Shown: one piece after another, positions 27,911-36,210 of the stretch | Numbering within the stretch: the stretch's first letter is position 1 | Layout: each line of letters starts with the position of its first letter | Source: Sphaerimonospora thailandensis | GTDB lineage: Bacteria; Actinomycetota; Actinomycetes; Streptosporangiales; Streptosporangiaceae | Assembly (NCBI RefSeq): GCF_016863115.1 | Contig: NZ_BOOG01000047.1 | Location: forward strand, 1-59,489 | DNA length: 59,489 bases | Direction: 5' to 3' | Notes under the pieces: generated by a model | What the model was told of the DNA's origin: nothing | What the model saw: the letters and a program-made list of their open reading frames with translations, nothing else | The model's database searches: none | Translations under genes and position numbers: made by a program

Positions 27911-28258
27911 TCAGCAGCAGGTGTTGGCCCTCTTCACCGGTGCGGCCGCCGCCGTGGCGGGTCGGCGCAGGGCGTCGAGCTTCAGGACCTCGACGATTCC
28001 CGCCACCTGCCCGATCTCCTCGTTTCCCAGCCCGATCTGTTTGGCCGTCGCCAGGAAGGCGCGCACGGTCTCCTCCCGGTCCAGCACCAGTGCCGCCGCG
28101 AGGGCGACGGCGGCGCGTGTCTTCGGATCGAGGGCCTTGCCGTCGAAGACCGCGTTGAAGAAGCCCTCGAAACTGTCGGAAAAGCTCGCGTGACTGTCCC
28201 TGACCTCAGGGGCGAGCCCGATGAGCTGGGTCGAGATGGACGGCGGTGTGCTCGCCAT
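27911..28258 (-). CDS. CMD/AhpD-fold protein without catalytic cysteines, C-terminal -TCC
   Basis: A 115-residue all-helical protein. The segment FEGFFNAVFDGKALDPKTRAAVALAAALVLDREE followed by FLATAKQIGLGNEEIGQVAGIVEVLK matches the carboxymuconolactone decarboxylase/AhpD fold. The CxxC redox pair that AhpD carries in this helix is absent. Instead the protein ends KRANTCC. I see an old redox fold that has moved its only cysteines to a flexible tail. It may deliver or hold As(III) or act as a thiol reductant for the cluster. It lies between the peptidase and ligase C. Confidence 0.65.
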   Translation of the reverse strand: MASTPPSISTQLIGLAPEVRDSHASFSDSFEGFFNAVFDGKALDPKTRAAVALAAALVLDREETVRAFLATAKQIGLGNEEIGQVAGIVEVLKLDALRRPATAAAAPVKRANTCC

Positions 28259-28314
28259 TACTACTCCTCGTGTGTTGGGGGTGTGCTCCGCGGCCGGCGG
28301 GCGCCGGGACGGCG

Positions 28315-29568
28315 TCACGCTCCGGCCGCACGTGTCGTCTCAAGTGCCAGGCGACCGATGGCGACCAGCAGCAGCCGGCCGGCCATGCGAAGGGCACCCG
28401 GCTCGACGTGCTCCGGGCCGTCCAGCGGCGAGTGGTAGTGAGCCGCGCCCAGGCCCAGGCCTACGGCGGGGAACCCGGCCGCTGCGTACCGCCGGTTGTC
28501 CGAGGCCACCGGACCGACGGCCAGCGGGATGCCGAGCATGCGTCCCGCCTGGTCGAGGGCGTCCCGGATCGCTTCGGAATCCGGCCCCAGCTCGGCCGCC
28601 ACGGCGCCGTTGAACTTCGCCGCCATGTCCAGGTTGACGACGTCCGGGCGGTCACCGGCTGCGGCGAGCCGGCCCGCGTGGTGCAGCGATCCCCGGGCGC
28701 CCACCTCCTCGGCGTCGAGCGCGGCGAAGACCACAGGACGAGCCGGCGTGAAGCGCTGCGCCACGAGCGTACGGGCGACCTCGACGAGCACGCCCGTTCC
28801 ACTGGCGTTGTCGCCGGCGCACGGATAATGCCGTCCGGGATCCGCCCCGACCCCGTCGTAGTGCGCGGTGACCAGCACCGGCCGGCCGGCGAGATCGGGA
28901 TCGGTGCCGGGCAGCGCGGCGACGACATTGGCACCGGTGACGGTCCCGCGCCAGATGGGCATGATCGCTCGTACGGTGTCGCCGTCCAGGGCGGCCAGGT
29001 GCTCGTCCCGGACGGCGATGACGGGGAGATCCACGGGTGCTTCGCCCACGACCCGCTTTGTCAGGAAGCCGGAGGCAGCGGGTCGCTGCGGCGTCAGCAG
29101 GCCGATGCCCCCGCCCGCGCGGACCGAATCGGCCAGTTCGGCGAAGGCACTCCCGCTCGGCACGCGTTCCACGACGCTCCAGGCACCGTCCCGGGGTGCG
29201 CCGTCCCATCGCGAGACGGGACCCTCGACGGGCCTGTCGATCGAGGCGGAGCGAGGGTGCTCAGCGAAGTCACGGCGGTGTTCGAGCGCCCCGGACAGGT
29301 GCGGGCCCGAAACGGTGAACATCGGTTGCGAGTCCAGCCTGAATACTCCCGGTACCTGGAACGTGTCCGTGACGGGGCGCAACCCGAGAGCTCCCAGTTC
29401 GCTCACGATGAGCCCGGTGGCATGGTCGCGTCCCCGCGTACCCACGGCCCGGCCGGACAGCCGCTCCGCGCAGAGCGATTCCAGGACGGCCATCGCCCGT
29501 GACTCGTCGAAGGCATCGGCCAGCGCCATGAGCCTTCTCTCGATCTCGGGCCGGGCGGTCGTGGTCAT
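28315..29568 (-). CDS. M28-family zinc aminopeptidase
   Basis: A 417-residue metallopeptidase. The two-zinc ligand set is present: AHYDGVGADPG, AGDNASGTGV, ALDAEEVGARGS, NLDMAAK and a late HYHSPLDGPEHVE. A PA-like insert occupies about residues 100-200. No signal peptide is visible, so it should be cytosolic. It starts 47 bases after the 69-aa CCG peptide gene. It could trim a leader from a Cys-rich peptide, release a product from a peptide carrier (the role LysK plays in LysW-type pathways), or open an arsonopeptide. All three are inference. Confidence 0.8.
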   Translation of the reverse strand: MTTTARPEIERRLMALADAFDESRAMAVLESLCAERLSGRAVGTRGRDHATGLIVSELGALGLRPVTDTFQVPGVFRLDSQPMFTVSGPHLSGALEHRRDFAEHPRSASIDRPVEGPVSRWDGAPRDGAWSVVERVPSGSAFAELADSVRAGGGIGLLTPQRPAASGFLTKRVVGEAPVDLPVIAVRDEHLAALDGDTVRAIMPIWRGTVTGANVVAALPGTDPDLAGRPVLVTAHYDGVGADPGRHYPCAGDNASGTGVLVEVARTLVAQRFTPARPVVFAALDAEEVGARGSLHHAGRLAAAGDRPDVVNLDMAAKFNGAVAAELGPDSEAIRDALDQAGRMLGIPLAVGPVASDNRRYAAAGFPAVGLGLGAAHYHSPLDGPEHVEPGALRMAGRLLLVAIGRLALETTRAAGA

Positions 29569-29615
29569 CCGGGGTCAGGCCTTTCTCGTGATGTCATGGC
29601 CGGTTGTCCGTACGC

Positions 29616-29825
29616 CTATGTCCCGCAGCAGCCATCGCTCGTCGTGCGCGGCTCGCCGCAGCAACTCCCGGACGCGTGCTCGAGATCGGCTTCGGTGACG
29701 GTGATCTCAACGGGGCCCGAGGCGGGTTCGCCGCAGCAGCCGGTCGCGGCCGCGCCGCTGTCCTGCGGCGAGCCGGATATGAATCCGCCGGTGACGCGTT
29801 CCTCGGTGTCCTGTCGCCGATTCAT
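29616..29825 (-). CDS. 69-aa peptide with three CCG motifs, first gene of unit II
   Basis: The ATG at 29825 follows GAGGGG at good spacing and sits 18 bases below the palindrome at 29844-29879. MNRRQDTEERVTGGFISGSP leads to TGCCGEPAS (Cys30-31), SGSCCGEPR (Cys55-56) and SDGCCGT (Cys66-67) at the C-terminus. It has exactly three vicinal pairs, each followed by Gly, as in the 92-aa peptide of unit III, but no other cysteine and no signal peptide. The spacer (VEITVTEADLEHA) is acidic and could fold as a helix. It is a homologue in design of the other peptide, so a shared function as As(III)-thiol scaffold, carrier or RiPP precursor is likely. Confidence 0.75.
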   Translation of the reverse strand: MNRRQDTEERVTGGFISGSPQDSGAAATGCCGEPASGPVEITVTEADLEHASGSCCGEPRTTSDGCCGT

Positions 29826-29843
29826 GTCGTCATCCCCTCTGTT

Positions 29844-29879
29844 GATTCGATAATTTCTTAGTTATAAGATCATCGAATC
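29844..29879. promoter_or_regulatory. 36-base palindromic ArsR-type operator of unit II
   Basis: The outer arms GATTCGAT and ATCGAATC are perfect. The half-site GATTCGATAATTTC matches GATTTGATAATTTC at 22845-22858 in 13 of 14 positions. On the minus strand TTGACA (29887-29892) lies 17 bases upstream of TCTTAT inside the palindrome, so the operator overlaps a promoter. This ties units II and III to one repressor. Confidence 0.65.
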
Positions 29880-29962
29880 ATGCTCCTGTCAATGAGCGGC
29901 CGCCGGGACTGTTCCGACGGCCGCCGGCATCGGGAAGGAGGGGCGTCAGGAAAGGTCGGGTG

Positions 29963-31024
29963 TCAGGAAAGAACGAGATAGGCGCCGGCGGCGACGGCCG
30001 CACCGACCGGCGGCGTCAGCAGCCATGCGATCAGGAGATCGCGCACGGTCTTCTTGTTCAGCCGGGAAAGGTCGTTCGCCGCGATGCCGGAGATCGCACC
30101 GGCCGAGACCTGGGTCGTGGACATCGGCAGGCCGAGCATGGCACCGAGTCCCACCAGGGCCGCGGTGGTCAGGTTGGCGGCGAAGCCCTCCGCGTGCGGA
30201 ATCTTGATGACCGAGTAGGCGAGACGGTCGGCGACACGGGAGCCGGCCACGAGCCCGCCGATCGCCATGGCGGCCGTGACGGCGAAGAGCAACGTGGTGG
30301 TGGTCATCCCTCCGACCAGCGCGAAGGATCCGATCGCCACGATTTTGGGCGTGTCGTTGAGCCCCCGGGCGAAACTGGCCAGACCGCTGGTGATCCAGTG
30401 GCCGATTCCGATCGCCTGCTGCGCCCTGGTCGGTTCGACGTGCGTCACCACGGTCGCGGCCGTGGTCGTCGCCGTGACGGCCGGCGTGGCGGCCGGCGTG
30501 CCGCCGGACACCGGGCTGTCACCGCTCTCGTTCCTTCTCCCCGCCGATCTGGCCATGAGCTTGCGGGTGATGAGGCCGAGCACGGCCGAGATGGCGTACG
30601 CCACGAGAATGCTGAGCAGCAGCGGCACCACGACCTTGCCGAGCAGGCCGTCCCACTGCACGCTGTCACGGGCGAACAGAACCCCGGCGCCGAGAAGCGC
30701 CCCGACCAGGGCATGTGTGGTGGACACCGGCAACGCGAACGCCGTGGCGAGGATCACCCAGACGACCGTGCCGATGAGCACCGCCGCCGCGAAGACCGGT
30801 GTCGGATTCGCCGAGACAATCCCCTTGGAGAACAGATCGGTCATCTTCGAGGCGAGCGTCAGCGACACCAGGCAGCCGAGCACGGTGGCGATGGTTCCCC
30901 ATGCGATAGCCGTACGAAGCTTGGTGACGCCCGCTCCGGCGAGCGTGGCGACCCCCTTCGGTACGTCGTTGGCGCCGTTGGCCGCGGCGAGCGCCACGAC
31001 GAGGATCAGGACGAATACTTCCAT
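29963..31024 (-). CDS. PiT-family phosphate (arsenate) transporter
   Basis: A 353-residue polytopic membrane protein. I use the ATG at 31024 (MEVFVLILVVALAAANG), because the in-frame extension upstream is a shadow of the preceding gene. The two PiT repeats are visible as NGANDVPKGVATL near the N-terminus and RGLNDTPKIVAIGS in the second half, on either side of a hydrophilic loop rich in Thr/Ala. PiT proteins move metal-phosphate and also take up arsenate. In this operon the likely job is to supply arsenate (or phosphate) to the synthase. It overlaps the end of the GATase-like gene by 19 bases. Confidence 0.85.
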   Translation of the reverse strand: MEVFVLILVVALAAANGANDVPKGVATLAGAGVTKLRTAIAWGTIATVLGCLVSLTLASKMTDLFSKGIVSANPTPVFAAAVLIGTVVWVILATAFALPVSTTHALVGALLGAGVLFARDSVQWDGLLGKVVVPLLLSILVAYAISAVLGLITRKLMARSAGRRNESGDSPVSGGTPAATPAVTATTTAATVVTHVEPTRAQQAIGIGHWITSGLASFARGLNDTPKIVAIGSFALVGGMTTTTLLFAVTAAMAIGGLVAGSRVADRLAYSVIKIPHAEGFAANLTTAALVGLGAMLGLPMSTTQVSAGAISGIAANDLSRLNKKTVRDLLIAWLLTPPVGAAVAAGAYLVLS

Positions 31025-31752
31025 GTGACAGCAGCCTCCTGGGGGGTGGCAGAACTTCCGGAATGTTCGGCGTGCCGGATTACGGCGGCGACGAAGGCTT
31101 CGATGAGCGGGTGGATCGATCCGGGAGCGGAGGACAGTTCCGGTTGGAACAGAGTTCCGATGAAGAACGGGTGATCGGAGAGCTCGATCGCACGGGGGGC
31201 CTTCTCCGCGTCCCAGCCGCTGATCACCAGGGCACTCTGCTCGATCAGGTCGACATACTCCGGGTTGAGGCCGTACTTGCAGTGGAACGTCTCGACGGTC
31301 TGCTCCGCATGGGCGTAGACGGATGCGAGCCGAGTTCCGTCCCCGAGAAACAGGGAGGCCGTCTCGCCGACCATCGAGCAGCACAGAGCAGTGATCAACG
31401 GTGCCTTGGCGTCAGGGTCGTACTGCACGTCGTCGGCGTGCGCCAGGCCAAGCGCGTTGCGCGCGTACTCGAGCAGGGCGTGCTGGAAGCCGCCGCACGT
31501 GCCCAGGTACGGAATGCCCGCCTCCCTGGCCAGACGGATGGCCGACAGCACTCCCTCCTTCGATGCGTAGGGAGAGCCGGGGACGACCCAGATGCCGGAG
31601 TACGGTCTGAAGGTCTCCGGGCCGCGGATGGTTTCCGTGGGGATCCAGTCGACCTCGACATCGAGAAACGGGATGAACGCGTCCAGCCGCGGATGGGCCG
31701 GAACCTTGGCACTGTGGTCTCCGATCACGGCGATACGTGGACGTTCTGGCAT
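31006..31752 (-). CDS. CTP-synthase C-terminal-like (class I GATase fold) protein with altered triad
   Basis: A 248-residue protein equal to only the glutaminase half of CTP synthase, from the ATG at 31752. The nucleophile elbow is PYLGTCGGFQHA (Cys86). The third motif is GTLFQPELS, where the catalytic His of GTQFHPE is Gln203. A second, vicinal pair ALCCSM (Cys124-125) is present. Proteins annotated as CTP synthase C-terminal region-related (seleno)protein look like this and occur in the S. lividans arsenic cluster. Without His it should not hydrolyse glutamine normally. A role in handling the arsono intermediate is inferred. It lies 71 bases after the iPGM-like gene. Confidence 0.75.
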   Translation of the reverse strand: MPERPRIAVIGDHSAKVPAHPRLDAFIPFLDVEVDWIPTETIRGPETFRPYSGIWVVPGSPYASKEGVLSAIRLAREAGIPYLGTCGGFQHALLEYARNALGLAHADDVQYDPDAKAPLITALCCSMVGETASLFLGDGTRLASVYAHAEQTVETFHCKYGLNPEYVDLIEQSALVISGWDAEKAPRAIELSDHPFFIGTLFQPELSSAPGSIHPLIEAFVAAVIRHAEHSGSSATPQEAAVTWKYSS

Positions 31753-31823
31753 TACTCGATCTCCTCCGTCGTTTGCCTGATACGTCGACTCGCCGGACGG
31801 AACCGTGCGGGCCGGCTCGGCGC

Positions 31824-33347
31824 TCACAGCAATGACCTGCCGGTCATGGCGGCGCCGGGCGGATGACCCAGCAGGGCCAGAACCGTGGGCGCGACGTCGG
31901 CGAGGGTTCCCTCGGACTTCAGTTCGCCGCCGGCCGACCGGCCGTGCGGAGCCGGCACGTACACGAGCGGCACCGGATTCGTCGTGTGCCCCCCGTACGG
32001 CCGCAGGCCTCCGTCGGCGTCCGGCCGCGTCATCTGCTCGGCGTTCCCGTGATCGCCCACGAGAAGCACCCACCGTCCTGTCTCGCCGGCGGCCGCGCAG
32101 ATCCGGCCGACCGCCGCATCGGTGTGTTCCGCGGCCGCGACCGTCGCCTCCGCGTCTCCGGTGTGCCCGACGACGTCGATGTTCGCCAGATTCGCGACGA
32201 CCAGCGCCACATCGGCGCGGCGCGCGGCCTCCGTCACCGCGTCCACGACGAGCGGCAGGTTCATCTCCGGGCGGGACCGGTAGTCGGGCGGGTCGTCCCC
32301 GGTGATCCTGACGTGCTCCTCGACCGCGCGAACTCGATCGTCACGGCCGTTGAGGTAGTAGGTCACGTGCTCGAACTTCTCGCCTTCCGCGATGCGGACC
32401 GAGCGCAGCCCATGCCGCTCGAGCTCGTCGGCGAGCCCTCCCGACGCGTCCGCGCGATCCACCAGGGGGGGAATCGCCGCCCGGGTGTCATATCTGGCGA
32501 GGCTCAGCACGGTTACGTCGCGTGCCGCCAGATGGGTCACGAGCGCGTCGGCGAGTTGCTGGATCCGGTCGCTGCGGAAGTTGGTGAACAGGATGGCATC
32601 CCCCTGTCCGACCACGCCGGGTGGCGTGTCCTCCGCCTCGACGATCACGCTGGGCGGCACCCACACGTCACTGCGCTGCCCGTCGAGAGCGTCCCGCGCC
32701 CGCGCGACGCCGACCCCCACTCCGTCCGCGATCGCCCGCATGGCCGCGCCGGTAAGCTCCAGGTCTCCGCTCTTGTCGAGCGCGTACCCGCGGCCGATCA
32801 CCGTCGCGATCCGGCCGGTTCCCGCCTCGGCTGCGAATTTCTCGACCAGGTCGAGATATCCCGCGGCGGTACCGTCGCCGACGTCACGGCCGTCCGTGAT
32901 CGCATGGATCCATACGGCGGGCACGCCCGAGCTCGCGGCGATGCGCAGGAGCTCCCTGAGATGGTCGACATGGGCGTGAATCTGCCCGTCCGAGCACAGT
33001 CCCACCAGGTGGAGGGCCCGGCCGGTCGCGGCGAGTTTCGCGCACACCTCGTTGAGCAGTGGATGGTCCGCGAGCGCGCCCGTTTCTATCTGGCGCTGCA
33101 CGAGGAGGCTGTCGTACGGCAGCGGCCGGCCGGCGCCGATCACCATGTGCCCGATCTCGGAGTTGCCGACGGTTCCCGGCAACAGGCCGACGGCCTCACC
33201 CGAGGCCTGGACCAGGGTCGAGGGCCGCTCGGCGATCAGCGAGTCGATGTCGGGCATCGCCGCCCGGCTGAGCGCGTTGGCCGGGCCGGGCGGGGCGTGG
33301 CCCCACCCGTCCAGCACCAGCAGGATGCCCCGCGACGCGAGGTTCAC
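31824..33347 (-). CDS. iPGM-like arsenoenolpyruvate/arsonopyruvate mutase
   Basis: A 507-residue member of the cofactor-independent phosphoglycerate mutase (alkaline phosphatase) superfamily, with a GTG start overlapping the synthase stop as GTGA. Seen motifs are VLDGWG (11-16), GNSEIGHM with Ser63, [43 protein letters not shown] and VGDHGNAEQ. All metal ligands and the catalytic serine seem present. [13 protein letters not shown] differs from the usual GRYYAMDRD. In the S. lividans cluster the paired EPSP-synthase-like and iPGM-like enzymes are held to make the C-As bond from phosphoenolpyruvate and arsenate. By analogy this is the mutase step. A glycolytic paralogue is unlikely given the operon. 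Confidence 0.8.
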   Translation of the reverse strand: MNLASRGILLVLDGWGHAPPGPANALSRAAMPDIDSLIAERPSTLVQASGEAVGLLPGTVGNSEIGHMVIGAGRPLPYDSLLVQRQIETGALADHPLLNEVCAKLAATGRALHLVGLCSDGQIHAHVDHLRELLRIAASSGVPAVWIHAITDGRDVGDGTAAGYLDLVEKFAAEAGTGRIATVIGRGYALDKSGDLELTGAAMRAIADGVGVGVARARDALDGQRSDVWVPPSVIVEAEDTPPGVVGQGDAILFTNFRSDRIQQLADALVTHLAARDVTVLSLARYDTRAAIPPLVDRADASGGLADELERHGLRSVRIAEGEKFEHVTYYLNGRDDRVRAVEEHVRITGDDPPDYRSRPEMNLPLVVDAVTEAARRADVALVVANLANIDVVGHTGDAEATVAAAEHTDAAVGRICAAAGETGRWVLLVGDHGNAEQMTRPDADGGLRPYGGHTTNPVPLVYVPAPHGRSAGGELKSEGTLADVAPTVLALLGHPPGAAMTGRSLL

Positions 33348-34693
33348 CGGGTCGACTTCCCGTCGGGGAACGTCGTCGACTTCCCGTCGGGGAACAGGGT
33401 GTCGAGGGTCTCCCAGAACGTGGGGTACGACTTCGCGACGCAGCCGGGATCCTTGATCACCACCCCTTCGGTACGCAGCCCGGCGATCGCGAAGCACATC
33501 GCGATCCGGTGGTCGTCGTAGGTCTCGATGACCGCTCCCGTGGGCGTGCCGCCCGTGATGGTCATCGCGTCATGGTGTTCGTCCACGGCGATGCCCATCT
33601 TGCGCAGTTCGTTGGTGACCGCCGCTATGCGGTCGCATTCCTTGACGCGCAGGCTGGCGATGTTGCTGATGTGCGTGGTCCCCCGGGCGAAGGCGGCGAC
33701 CACCGCGAGCGTCGGCACGACGTCGGGCATGCTCTCCATGTCGATCTCGATGCCGTGCAGTTCCCCGCCGGTGAGCGTGATCCCCTTCTGGTCGAAGGAC
33801 GCGGCGCAGCCCATCCGGGCCAGCGCGTCGACCAGGCCCACATCGCCCTGATAGGAGTCCCGGCCTATGCCGGGAATCGTGACGCGACCGCCGAGCACCG
33901 CGGCGGCGGCCAGGAAGTAGGACATGCCGGAGGCGTCCGGCTCGACGGTGACGGATCCGCCGCGGAACGCCTGGCCTGCGGGAACCGTGAACCGGGCGTA
34001 TCCGTCTCGCTTGATCTGCACGCCCATCTCGGCGAGCGCGGCGATCGTCATCTCGACGTAGGGCTTGGAGATGAGATCGTCGGTGATCGTGATCTCCACG
34101 TCGGTCTCGGCGAGCACGGAGTTGATGAGCAGGCTCGAGGTGAACTGGCTGCTCACCGCGCCGCTGATCTGGGTGGCTCCGCCACGGAAGGAGCCGCCGG
34201 CGACCTGGACGGGGGGCGAGCCGTTGCCGCGGACGCTGACCGCGTCGACCCCGAGAGCGGGCAACGCGGCGAGCAGGTCGCCCATGGGGCGCTCCTGCAT
34301 TCGTTTGTTGCCGGTGATCGTGGTCACGCCCGGGGCGTGGCCGGCCATGGAGATGAGGAACCGCAGCGGAGTCCCCGCCCCGCCCATGAAGATCTCATCG
34401 GCGGGAGCTCGCATCGGCTCGCCCGTGGGTGTGACGCGGATCGTCTCGTGCCGCTCGTCGATCTCGGCCCGCACGTGACCCAGCGCCTCGATCCCGCGAG
34501 CGAAGTACACCGTGTCATCTGATATCAGCGCGTTCTCCAGCGTCGTGTCCTGGCCGGACAACGACGCGATCGCGAGATACCGGTTGGTGTAGCTCTTGGA
34601 GCCGAGAACCTTCACTTCGGAATCGACGGTACGCAGGGTCCGTACGGTCAATTCAGTTTCCTTACGGCGGGGGTCAGGGGCACCTGCGGCCAT
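33344..34693 (-). CDS. EPSP-synthase-like arsenoenolpyruvate synthase
   Basis: A 449-residue protein of the AroA/MurA fold. The ATG at 34693 follows GTGGGAGGAGAAAAGC, a strong ribosome site. It has [15 protein letters not shown] (31-45), [10 protein letters not shown] (104-113), [11 protein letters not shown] (129-139), [39 protein letters not shown] and [12 protein letters not shown]. This is a complete active site, yet the gene sits in an arsenic operon with no other shikimate gene. In S. lividans such a paralogue is the proposed arsenoenolpyruvate synthase. The last 16 codons contain a tandem repeat ([16 protein letters not shown]). Operon order synthase-mutase-GATase-PiT. Confidence 0.8.
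   Translation of the reverse strand: MAAGAPDPRRKETELTVRTLRTVDSEVKVLGSKSYTNRYLAIASLSGQDTTLENALISDDTVYFARGIEALGHVRAEIDERHETIRVTPTGEPMRAPADEIFMGGAGTPLRFLISMAGHAPGVTTITGNKRMQERPMGDLLAALPALGVDAVSVRGNGSPPVQVAGGSFRGGATQISGAVSSQFTSSLLINSVLAETDVEITITDDLISKPYVEMTIAALAEMGVQIKRDGYARFTVPAGQAFRGGSVTVEPDASGMSYFLAAAAVLGGRVTIPGIGRDSYQGDVGLVDALARMGCAASFDQKGITLTGGELHGIEIDMESMPDVVPTLAVVAAFARGTTHISNIASLRVKECDRIAAVTNELRKMGIAVDEHHDAMTITGGTPTGAVIETYDDHRIAMCFAIAGLRTEGVVIKDPGCVAKSYPTFWETLDTLFPDGKSTTFPDGKSTR
33351..33395. repeat. Tandem 24-base repeat at the synthase/mutase junction
   Basis: Two identical 21-base copies (33351-33371 and 33375-33395) with three bases between them make a 24-base unit. In the synthase they encode FPDGKST twice. 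The copy next to the mutase GTG carries the sequence GACGGGAAGTCGACCCG that would serve as its ribosome site, so the repeat duplicates a translation signal. Confidence 0.7.
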
Positions 34694-35172
34694 GCTTTTC
34701 TCCTCCCACGAGCGCGTGCCGAGAGTTTCCCGGCCGGCTGGATCGGCATGTCGAAAAAACGATTGTGCGTTGTAGCCCACCTGCGGAAATCGTCGTCTGG
34801 AAACGACCGGCATGCGCACGTACCCGGGAAACGCGCCTACGCCGGATCCACGCCGTGATGCCCGGCATTCATGAGTGGACATCGTGGAACGCCACCACTG
34901 TCGTATTTGTCAGGGCTTTATGAAAGTAGCCGGAACAGGCAGCAAGTTGCCCGGCAACTTGGTGCCAAGGGCGTGGATCGACAAGGTCACAGCTCCATGG
35001 CCGGCGACCGATGTCGGACGCCGCGCAGGCGCCGGCCGCCGACCAGAGGCGTCGCAGCCGGCGGCTCGACGGCCACGGCTTTATTGACCGCCGAACGTTA
35101 CAACTTTGACATGGACAGCTACAGCCGCGTGTTATTTAATGGCGTCGCCTCGCATCGGTGCTTGGGGGAACT
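34694..35172. promoter_or_regulatory. 479-base divergent promoter region
   Basis: No gene is seen here. It separates the synthase operon (minus) from the TrmB/LuxR-type regulator (plus). For the regulator, TTGACA (35106-35111) and TGTTAT (35130-35135) are spaced by 18 bases. No copy of the GATTYGATAATTTC operator is present, so unit I may be controlled by the divergent regulator and not by ArsR. Confidence 0.5.
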
Positions 35173-36153
35173 ATGCTTCAGGAATGGGGCCTGGATGCCC
35201 ATGCCGACGCCATCTACCGCCTGGTGCTGACCCGGAAGAACCTTGACGTCGCAGAGGTCGCGACCCAGGTGGGCGTCTCGGAGACCTCCGTCCGTAGCAC
35301 TATCGACAAGCTGGTGGAGCTGTCTCTCCTGCGCCGGTCGTCCGGTACCTTGCGCGCGGGCAGTCCGAGCGTCGCCTTCCACGATCTCCTGCAGCGCCAG
35401 CGGGCAGAACTGTCGCGCCGCCAGGAGGAGTTCATGGCGGCGCAGCAGGCGGTCGCCCACCTGATCAGCGAATACAGCGAGTTGTGCGCCGTGGGCGCGC
35501 GTCATGAGTGCGATGCGCTCGAAAGCCTCGAGGCCGTACGTGCCCGCATCGAAACGCTGGCCTACTGCACGAAATCCGAGTGCCTGTCATTCATGCCAGG
35601 CGGCGCTCAGTCGCCGGAAAGCCTGGAAGCGAGCAGACCGCTCGACCACGCGATGCTGGAACGGGGTGTGACCGTGCGCACCGTGTATATGGACAGCGCG
35701 TGCAACGACACGGCGACGCTCAACTACGCACGGTGGATGGTCGCCCTCGGCGGCGAGGTCCGCACCATGCCCACCCTCCCCCTGCGGATAGTGATCTTCG
35801 ATCGGGAGGTGGCGCTCATACCGCTCGATCCCGAATGCAGCAAGAAAGGTGCCGTGGAGGTTTGCGGCGCGGGCATCATCGCGGCGCTCATCGCGCTGTT
35901 CGAGCACCTCTGGACTTCCGCGACGCCATTGGGCATGGAACGGCGCTGCTGTGACAACAGCATTACCGTTCAGGAGCGCGAGTTGCTCCGACTCCTGGCA
36001 CAGGGCCTCACCGACGAAGCCACCAGCAAGAAACTGGGAATCGGGCTGCGCACCCACCGTCGCATGGTCGCCGGTCTGATGGATCGTCTGGGCGCCCGTA
36101 GCCGCTTCGAGGCCGGTGTGAAAGCCGTCGAGAGAGGCTGGCTTACCGTGTAA
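35173..36153 (+). CDS. TrmB/LuxR-type transcriptional regulator, divergent to the synthase operon
   Basis: A 326-residue protein from the ATG at 35173 (ribosome site GGGGGAA); an in-frame GTG at 35158 is less likely. The N-terminal winged helix (LTRKNLDVAEVATQVGVSETSVRSTIDKLVEL) is TrmB-like. The middle domain has several cysteines (YCTKSEC, DSACNDT, DPECSKK, VCGAG). The C-terminus from about 262 is a LuxR/GerE HTH (VQERELLRLLAQGLTDEATSKKLG). A vicinal pair, ERRCCDN (Cys259-260), lies just before the HTH. Position and divergence suggest pathway-specific control of the synthase operon. Sensing of arsenic through these cysteines is inference. Confidence 0.75.
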   Translation: MLQEWGLDAHADAIYRLVLTRKNLDVAEVATQVGVSETSVRSTIDKLVELSLLRRSSGTLRAGSPSVAFHDLLQRQRAELSRRQEEFMAAQQAVAHLISEYSELCAVGARHECDALESLEAVRARIETLAYCTKSECLSFMPGGAQSPESLEASRPLDHAMLERGVTVRTVYMDSACNDTATLNYARWMVALGGEVRTMPTLPLRIVIFDREVALIPLDPECSKKGAVEVCGAGIIAALIALFEHLWTSATPLGMERRCCDNSITVQERELLRLLAQGLTDEATSKKLGIGLRTHRRMVAGLMDRLGARSRFEAGVKAVERGWLTV

Positions 36154-36210
36154 GCCGAGGACCTTACCCCGATCTGACCACTTTCGCCATTGCCGCCCGT
36201 CTAGAACTCT

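Noticed and set aside
26879-28438. 519-codon plus-strand frame opposite ligase C and the CMD-fold gene
   Set aside because: Shadow frame with no domain and no ribosome site. The same holds for the large minus-strand frames within the giant ATPase (3364-4674, 3909-5150, 5497-6999).
31025-31384. N-terminal extension of the PiT transporter ending in GGCC
   Set aside because: The extension is Arg/Pro-rich and antisense-like inside the GATase gene. The hydrophobic start at MEVFVLILVV is the true N-terminus, so its CC pair is not counted in the signature.
31006-31752. Selenocysteine codon in the CTP-synthase-like gene
   Set aside because: Family annotations mention selenoprotein members, but this copy has Cys at all candidate positions and no in-frame TGA before the stop.
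33351-33395. Short CRISPR-like or mobile repeat
   Set aside because: Only two copies, in frame and coding, without spacers; it is a simple tandem duplication.
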